Source of the DNA: Isoetes taiwanensis
Taxonomy: Eukaryota > Streptophyta > Lycopodiopsida > Isoetales > Isoetaceae
Direction: 5' to 3'
DNA: 64,000 bases
Assembly (NCBI GenBank): GCA_021234155.1
Contig: JAJEKV010000047.1
Location: 8,350,033-8,414,032, forward strand
The notes beneath the pieces were generated by a model. That model was not told the DNA's origin and ran no database searches. It saw only the letters and a list, made by a program, of their open reading frames with translations. The translations under genes and the position numbers were made by a program. Below, piece by piece: positions 55,410-64,000 of this stretch (position 1 is the first letter of the stretch; each line of letters opens with the position of its first letter).

Positions 55410-55934
55410 TGTGAGATTGCCCGGAACCCCGCCCCTTGGGCGCTTCTTGACAGTCTGCCTTTCCCCATCACCGTCGACGACACCTTCTTCCCTTTATCCA
55501 TTTCTGCTTCTGTGCTGAGTCAGAATCGATTCTGGCGCTTCCCTGTTAAGCTTGAGCTCAAGAGGTCGAGAAATCTTGAAGGCAGAGCTTCACACTAACT
55601 GTGTTATAACTTTTAGGGTTACGAAATCTATCTAAATTCCCGCTCCTTTATTACGCCCGTCTGACTTAATTGCCGGTCTTGTCTTATCCTGTCCTTCGGA
55701 TTTTCGTATGCGTGTATCTGCCACCTGTCCACTATCTGCTTCACTGACACCCGTACATTATCCTCCCTTTATCTATATTTTCATTATTTCCCTTTCCTAG
55801 GTCTAACACGTCGGACCGATCATAAGTGCTAATTCCCCACACTTTATATTTGATTTCTATTTTTCACGATCTCTCCCGATTTGCCACGTATCCCCTCCCT
55901 TTTAGCAATTCAAGTAATTTTAAATTCGATTCTT

Positions 55935-56131
55935 TGTCAATTTTATATTATATTATATTATATTATATTATATTATATTATATTATATTATATTATAATT
56001 ATATTATATTATATATTATATTATATTATATTATATTATATTATATTATATTATATTATATTATATTATATTATATTATATATTATATTATATTATATTA
56101 TATTATATTATATTATATATTATATTATATT
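55935..56131. repeat. (TTATA)n pentanucleotide microsatellite
   Basis: About 190 bp of ttata repeats with a few phase slips. The tyrosine/isoleucine/leucine open frames over it are artefacts. Confidence 0.95.
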
Positions 56132-56226
56132 CGCTAGGACTTGGGGCACTATCACTGCGACCATCGGATCCGAATAGGGAGCCATAGCGCTTCCTTGCTT
56201 CTTGTGTCAGCACTTAGCTTGCTTTC

Positions 56227-56600
56227 TTGCTGCCGGCTTACTGTGCCATGCGTTCCAAATTGAGCTCCATACTCTGGCGATGGCATTGTCTCCGAAAACG
56301 CTCTCAACTAGATATGCCCATAAATTATTTGGCAAGCGCTTTCGAAAGACCGGTATTTCGCCATCGGGGTTTTGAACTCGACAAAAATTTGCCGCTTCAA
56401 GGCAAGAAGGCGCTTTTGCTCGAGCTCCGTAAGCGATAAACAACGGAGCAACAGGGCCTAGAGGTACTTTCTTACCTTGCTCCATCTTTTAATGCAGGAC
56501 CCAAAGATTTGCATCCTCATGCGCATCAAATCCGTGCCGCCTTAGTGGATGCCCCCCTTTTGCATCCTTCTAACCCGATATCCGTATAACGGACCTCCTT
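56227..56600 (+). other. Unidentified coding-like segment
   Basis: One plus frame reads AFERPVFRHRGFELDKNLPL, then QGKKALLLELRKR, a stop, then TTEQQGLEVLSYLAPSFNAG and on to about 56590. On the opposite strand 56526-56745 also stays open. Neither is recognised. Confidence 0.2.
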
Positions 56601-56793
56601 CACTCGGAGCAGCTTTATATCCGGGTAGATTCGAAGGAAAAACTTGAAAGTCTTGTCTGCAGAGCTTGCTAACCAAAAGGAATTTGGTGTTGATACGAGC
56701 AACACATTGTTCATAGGTACTTCGGTATGCACATAACCCTTTCAAGAAAGCAATGTCTCTGTCTTTTGGTCTGATTAATCATGTAGAGAAGAT

Positions 56794-56826
56794 GTGATGA
56801 TTTTCTATTCTATTCTATTCTATTCT
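56794..56826 (+). repeat. Short (ATTCT)n run
   Basis: Four to five attct units, the same pentamer that ends the second LINE family. No LINE 3' block was seen immediately upstream, so the origin is unclear. Confidence 0.75.
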
Positions 56827-57149
56827 TTGCCTAGTTCTGAAAGCATGTCTTAATTTTTGCTATCGATAACATTGTGCTTTGTTCTTCCTTGTGCATGCTA
56901 TGTGATGTCATCCACGTGTTTCATTAGTGGTCATGCATAATGTTGTATAATGAATCCTCCAATTTTTGCTCCTTTGTTTACCGGTCAATAATTATTCATT
57001 GGTACTTGACATGGGCTTTCTTGACAATAGCACCTACTTCGCAGATCTACTTCTAGAGCCTTCCAAGTTGTGCAGAAAATCGTAAGAAGTCCTTGATTGT
57101 CTTTTGTCATGTGAAGCGGTCATCACCGATGATGAATGCAACTTGCGTG

Positions 57150-57892
57150 TCGCGTCAAACTTGATCAAAGCTAGAAGATAAATTAGCAAACTTGAAAAAG
57201 GCGTCCGGACCTAATTAGAGAAACAAAAAGAATCGTCAAAGAAGGGAAGAGAAGTTCATTGAGTTTTACCGTGTTTCGGACTTTTGTTGTCTAATCTTAA
57301 GTGTCTAAGGCTCTCAATAAGTTTGACTTCTTTTGCCAACGAGTGAACGCGTGAAAGCATTGGCAATTCTCAAGCAACTTGATAAAGAGCACAAAATGCT
57401 AAAGGTGAGTTTGTGTGCTTTTGTGGCCTTTTATCGAACTCGCACAACTTTGTCATTTTATAGGATGAACTCGAGCTTTATGGAACAAACGACCACGCCA
57501 CTTTCAAAGCAATGAGTAAGCACATAAGAAGGCTATCCTTTTCCAGTTCCATATGATATTAACTTTAACTAGCAATTTAAATCTTTATCGGTAGTGAATC
57601 GAAGTTGCACATCAAGTACCCAACCGCCGACGAGGTTTGTTTCGCGTTGTAAATTGAGGTGACAAACTCAATTTTTTCGAAGATAAAACCCCGCATTGCT
57701 ACGGATAATGTCTTTTCAATGCAAAATTGGTGCTCAAATAATTTCCACGAAGCAAAGGAGCGCCCGCAACAAGCATATAAAGAGGTAAGCAGCATTAAGA
57801 TTCAAAAGTTAATTTCTAAAATGTATCTCACAATTTGTTTGTGGACACTTCCTTTAGGTTGGTATTACGAGGATTTTGACTATATTGAGTAA
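57150..57892 (+). pseudogene. MND1: MND1-like gene fragment (meiotic HOP2-MND1 partner), intron-bearing
   Basis: Five exon-like pieces follow the C-terminal half of plant MND1, which with HOP2 stimulates DMC1/RAD51 strand exchange in meiosis. About 57170-57260: coiled-coil remnants (LEDKLANLKKA, LEKQKESSKKGREE) with frame breaks. 57344-57404: ERVKALAILKQLDKEHKMLK, then donor gtgagt. 57464-57515: DELELYGTNDHATFKAM, then gtaagc. About 57650-57784: IATDNVFSMQNWCSNNFHEA and KERPQQAYKE, then gtaagc. 57858-57892: a tail ending EDFDYIE before a stop. A missing base just before EDFDYIE and the internal breaks suggest a pseudogene; the N-terminal winged-helix part was not found. Family assignment rests on remembered features of MND1. 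Confidence 0.7.
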
Positions 57893-59845
<1,953 letters not shown>

Positions 59846-60625
59846 GTAAAATATCACAACGTTAGCATAAATTTCAAGTTGTGAGACTTACATCCAAGCT
59901 GCAAATTTAATGTTCTAGAGATTTTGATCCAAGCATCATTATTATTGTAAGGCATAAAATCTACTTGGAAACAATAGTTTTTGACTTGGAATTTGGTATA
60001 GTTTCGAAGGAATATGTCAAAAGGCTATCTCTTTTACATTTCTGTTTGCTTCTGGATATTCTATCACTTTTACATTTATGTCTGCTTCGGGATATTCTAT
60101 CACATATGGAGGTTAAGATTTTCCAAGCATGGATACCAGGATTATGATGGCTCATAACTTACATCATTCTCACTTAACACAAGGTTGACGGAACACAATG
60201 TTGGTTAAAGAGAAATGTTTGCGGCGGCCTTGGCCGCCGCGATAAATTTCTTGTATTATATTATTATTATATTATATAAGCATAAAAAGGAGCACGAGCT
60301 TGAAGCACAACGTACTTACTCTAAAATAGGAAACTAATAATAAAAATCAATTTGAAGATACTGAATTCAAATACCTTCCATCACTTCTGACTCAAGGGGG
60401 AAACACTCGTAAGCCATCAGTATCTTCTTCTGGGCCACTATAATAACACCACGTGCGGATGAATAAATGCCATGAAAAATGTGGCATCTGCAATGCTCCC
60501 ACATCGATCATAGGAGCTAGCCAGGACCAAGATGGAGTGCCCTTTGTTTAGCTGGGGCCCATGCATTCGTCTGTTATCTTGGCCTGAATTTCAGGCAAAG
60601 TTCCTCCTGTTGGAATGTGTCTGTA
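59846..60625. other. Intergenic with a GC hairpin at 60221-60240
   Basis: gcggcggcc and ggccgccgc form a perfect 9-bp stem with a 2-base loop at 60221-60240, followed by (atatt)-rich sequence. At 60040-60110 a ~46-bp phrase (cttttacatt...gatattctatca) is duplicated. Confidence 0.6.
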
Positions 60626-61130
60626 TCCCAATACATAACAACCATTGACATTAACAACCAACACATAACTACCATTGACATTAATTAACACAACCATTGG
60701 GTCCAACACATTTAAATTAAAATCCTCCTTAAACCCCCTTTGGTTTGGTTGCATATTCACACGGGAGGTGACTCCGGGCAACGAGAGCTGTTGGATAGGC
60801 ATATTCACCCCTTATTCTTTAATCTACACCGTACGTAAAGTTCCTAGTTTGTGGGGTATGCAAGTACAAAATTTGCTATACTGTATAACAAGATTCGCAA
60901 AATACTATAAGATTTCAAGCGAAATACTATATGGTGTTGATTTTGTACGTGCAAAATACAATTATGAGGGCTCTATCTGCCCTATGTCACCCCCCGTGTG
61001 AATATGCACCCAAACCAAAGGGGGTTTAAGGGGGATTTTAATTTAAATGTGTTGGACCCAATGGTTATATTAATTAATGTCAATGGTAGTTATGTGTTGG
61101 TTGTTAATGTCAATGGTTGTTATATATTGG
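60626..61130. mobile_element. Foldback element with ~145-bp inverted arms
   Basis: 60626-60771 and 60987-61130 are inverted copies differing at few positions (shared aaaccccctttggtttggtt, aacacatttaaattaaaatc, acattaattaa). They enclose about 215 bp of unrelated sequence with no coding. The left arm itself contains an internal caaccattgacattaa repetition. This is a foldback DNA element or inverted duplication; no target-site duplication is evident. Confidence 0.8.
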
Positions 61131-61841
61131 TTGTTATGTGTTAGGGGATTTAATTTTTATATGTTGGATGTTAATGGTTTGTGTTGCAAAAAAAAATTTT
61201 GGCCCCTTCTGGGGCCTTTAGGGACGCCCCCTCCTGTGTGACAAAAATTTTAGAATTCAAACCAGAAAAAAAACTAGAATTCATTTGAGGCTTTCATCAC
61301 CTGTAGCTTTTGAATTTGATCACAATAAAACAAATAGAACATAAGTAAAAGTTACCATAAAGATAGAGCAGATTGATCCCATTATTCTGAAAGTCATAAA
61401 GTTTGCAACACCCATACACAAACATTTTTCAACTGGAATTTAACAGCAGCCTTTGGCCTCCATGGATTCTTGTGGTGAGAAACCAAAGTGGGAAACTTTT
61501 TTGCTTGTTAGCACAAGGATCTAGAAGCCTTGGAATTTGCTTAATAACTGCCTCAAAATCTAAAAATGCATGGTAATTTTTTGCAAGCTTCATTCGATAT
61601 CCAATAGTGCAATCTTGTATTAATCAACTGGTAGGATGTGAAAGCCTACCAAACCCGGCCGCAAAATTGCTGTTTTAGCATAGATAACTTAACCAAACAT
61701 ATCCATATCATACAATATCAGAACGAGGAGAGAGCTTTCCAACGCAATAAAAAACATCTCAAAGATAGCTCTGGATCAAAAGTTATGATAAGAAATGTGT
61801 TGCCGACGGGGAACCTGCACTACATGCACCCTTCAAGCCTT
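61131..61841. other. Intergenic
   Basis: A short perfect hairpin ggccccttctggggcc lies at about 61201-61216. No gene seen. Confidence 0.4.
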
Positions 61842-62022
61842 TCATGTGCCCATTATGCACCACACATGTTGTGAGCCATTGGTTGTTGACCGTTGAAAAA
61901 AAGGGCTAAAATCAATGGCCCTTCATGTGCCCATTATGCACCACACACACAAAAAAAGGGCTTTTGTTGTGAGCCATTGGTTGTTGACCATTGAAAAAAA
62001 AAAGGCTAAAATCAATGGCTTA
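61842..62022. repeat. ~95-bp tandem repeat, two copies
   Basis: Both copies run cttcatgtgcccattatgca, ccacaca, gtgagccattggttgttgac, an A-run and ggctaaaatcaatggc. They differ by small indels. Confidence 0.8.
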
Positions 62023-62149
62023 GAAATGGTGCACTCTAGATGTACGCATTAGTACATCCATTTGAATACATCACGAAATCATAGGAAAACCTTAGTGAAA
62101 AGCGTACAAAAACACAAAGAAAACCCCCTGTTATTATGCTACATATTGG

Positions 62150-62578
62150 GAGGTGATCATAGAAAATTTGCCTCTTATAGTGCAGGTAAAGAGTGCCTTG
62201 GGACTATCATGAAAATATTCACAAAGGTAAGCACTTTCAGTATATAGCCTTCCCTTAGCACCACAGTCCCTCTGGGGTGCCTACATGTTCCACAACCCAC
62301 CCTGCATCGTACATGGCGATGGCTTTGGGATAAGTTGCTCCACTCTAAGGCTTCTGTACTTTGGTGGCAGGTTATCCACAGGTGTTAATGCATTCCGACA
62401 TCGTTACGATCCTCATATATCTAAAATATGCCCGCTCTGCCTTTCAGACATTGGGACTCTTGAGCACTGTCCTTTTTTTTTGGTCCAGATTTTTAGCCAG
62501 CATGGTCCTGGCTGCAAGGTTTGTTTGATAGTGCATTGGACTACCGATGCATCTTCTTGGCGTCCTATCCTACTGGCT
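62150..62578 (+). mobile_element. LINE fragment (same family as 9756-12541), sense piece
   Basis: Matches about 11711-12160 of the first LINE in the same orientation: gaaaatttgcctcttatagt, gaaaatattcacaaagg, tggcgatggctttggga, tcctcatat. It has no poly(A) end; instead it joins an antisense piece of the same family. Confidence 0.8.
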
Positions 62579-63462
62579 TCATACCATGCTTGAATAGAGA
62601 CAACACTTGTAAGAACCCAATCTCTGTGTAAGGGGATGAACTGATGCAGCCAGTGGAGGTGCCAGGGGATTTGGAGGTAGTGATGCCCACCACCATGGAG
62701 TCTGCAATAGGGTGTGGATGGAAGGACAGCAGTCGGAGTATCCAACATCCATAAATCTGTACACTTCTGCCACTCCACAAGGACACCGGAAAGCCAGTGA
62801 AAATGTGTCTAAGAGCAATTTGACAGCTTCTAGATTCTCAGCATTAGCGATCAGGAAGAGGAACATGTCGTCAGCATATTGATTCAAACCTCTTGTGTGT
62901 CATCCTCCATTGAGAGACCATGAAGAAGTCCCTCTGTAGTTGCAACGGTGAATAACTGCAACAAAGCCGCTGCGACAATTGTGAAAAGCAGTGGGGTAAA
63001 GGGCATCCCTAGTGAATACCACGATCAAGTGAGAAGACCTCTCACGGCCCACCATAGAATATAACAGTTGCCCGAGCAGAGACATGCAGCTTCACAATGT
63101 CTAATGTGAATTGTTCTTCAAACCCAAAGTCTTAGCATACATCGATGCATGAATTCCCAGCTAACAATGTCATAAGCCTTCGCAAAATCAAGCTTAAGGT
63201 ACACAACTGGAAGGTCTGCTCACGTGTCCAATAGATTCCCTCGTAAGCAGTAGCAACATTGTTCAGAATGCATCATTTTAGAAGAAAGCCTGATTGGGTT
63301 ATCGAGATGGACTCTGCCTTGGCAAAGACCTTATATACAGATGACAATAAGGTGACGGGTCTCCAGTCTAAAGTAGTCTGAGGATCTTTGACCTTGGGGA
63401 TGAGTGAGATGGCACTTGTGTTTAGAATTCTATCCAAAGCAATGGACTGCCAAAAGATAAGC
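62579..63462 (-). mobile_element. LINE fragment (same family), antisense RT piece with internal deletion
   Basis: The minus strand decodes to the RT of the first LINE family: NQYADDMFLFLIANAENLEA (62887 downward) then TFSLAF. Other blocks run up to 63462, where antisense of attccatt, ctttggatagaattctaa and ggtcaaggatcctcag is seen. Relative to the copy at 9756-12541 about 640 bp is missing between the YADD region and the 3' part. It joins the sense piece at about 62578 tail-to-tail. Confidence 0.8.
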
Positions 63463-64000
63463 CTTCAATTCTTTACAATTATCCAAATTCCTACCTTAAC
63501 CAATTCTTAAGCCCAGCCATTTCTTAAGATTTGTGCGATTGCTAGAGAGGAACATCTAGTGTTTATTTGTGTTTTCCTTTACCTATTCCTGTCTTAAATT
63601 TGAAAATTTGCGGGAGCATATCTCTGGTGGCTACTTTGGATATTTCCTTAAACCCGGTTGGGTGGTGAGATTTGCCTTCAAGTGGTGAATTTGCGTTTAT
63701 TTGTTTTATTCTTTGACGATTGTTGTGCAGATACAACTTGGAGCTTATACATTCGTACCAATATAGCCAAACAAGGTGTTGCAATTGAAGGCAAGGGATG
63801 TCGAGAGGCAAAATGATGTCCAAAACACAACTTCTACTAGCCAGCCTAAACGGGGCCAAGACAGAATTATGCTCAAATGGCTAAAGGCATTTAAAAGCCA
63901 TGTTGTAGCAGGTGACTGCTGCAATGTCAGGAAATGTTATATACCAAGGGCGTGGTAAAAGGCCATGGGCATTTTTGGGCCACATAGAGCCTTTGGGGCT
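63463..64000. other. Window end, no supported gene
   Basis: Only short unrecognised frames on both strands (63563-63859 minus, 63776-63958 plus). No motifs identified. Confidence 0.4.

Noticed and set aside
55826-56177. Two ~100-codon open frames rich in Ile/Tyr/Leu
   Set aside because: They are translations of a TTATA microsatellite.
62150-63462. Twin-primed LINE insertion
   Set aside because: Orientation is sense then antisense with 3' parts facing; twin priming gives the opposite arrangement with a terminal poly(A).

Overview
This is nuclear DNA from a land plant. It holds an organelle-type PPR-DYW RNA-editing gene, intron-bearing plant gene fragments, and a dense nested mass of plant retroelements (two LINE families, Ty3/gypsy, Helitron, PIF/Harbinger, several MITE-like foldback elements). 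The style of the PPR-DYW protein and the loose, AT-rich, repeat-filled intergenic space suggest a fern or another seed-free vascular plant. That placement is inference only.

Layout. 1-5.6 kb: small repeats, then a minus-strand PPR-DYW gene with one frameshift and a decayed tandem copy of its 3' end. 5.6-12.7 kb: a direct-repeat array with tRNA-promoter-like boxes, three non-LTR insertions each with clear target-site duplications (6011-6236, 7579-8722, 9756-12541), and an exon-like scrap whose splice donor is locally duplicated. 12.9-18.7 kb: three pieces of a second LINE family ending in a conserved hairpin plus an (ATTCT)n tail, and a broken Harbinger transposase. 21.7-23.4 kb: a minus-strand RING-H2 gene next to an 823-bp AT-rich element with inverted ends. 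26.4-32.3 kb: a gypsy gag scrap, then a Helitron with Rep and PIF1-like helicase, split by a 322-bp MITE and carrying an internal duplication. 33.6-35.2 kb: an antisense LINE endonuclease/ORF1 fragment split by a 449-bp foldback element. 37.0-50.2 kb: a 10.9-kb Ty3/gypsy element with both LTRs, apparently nested in a ~2.2-kb DNA element that also carries an array of the palindrome ggtataaatttatacc. 50-64 kb: intergenic repeats, intron-retaining fragments of a MND1-like and a UBP12/13-like gene, a foldback element with ~145-bp arms, and a rearranged copy of the first LINE.

The only genes that look potentially functional are the PPR-DYW gene (if the one-base shift is a sequence error) and the RING-H2 gene. 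Almost everything else is mobile-element coding sequence in decay, with frequent one-base indels. These could be real decay or residual assembly error; from one sequence I cannot tell which. I saw no convincing tRNA, rRNA, CRISPR array or operon structure.
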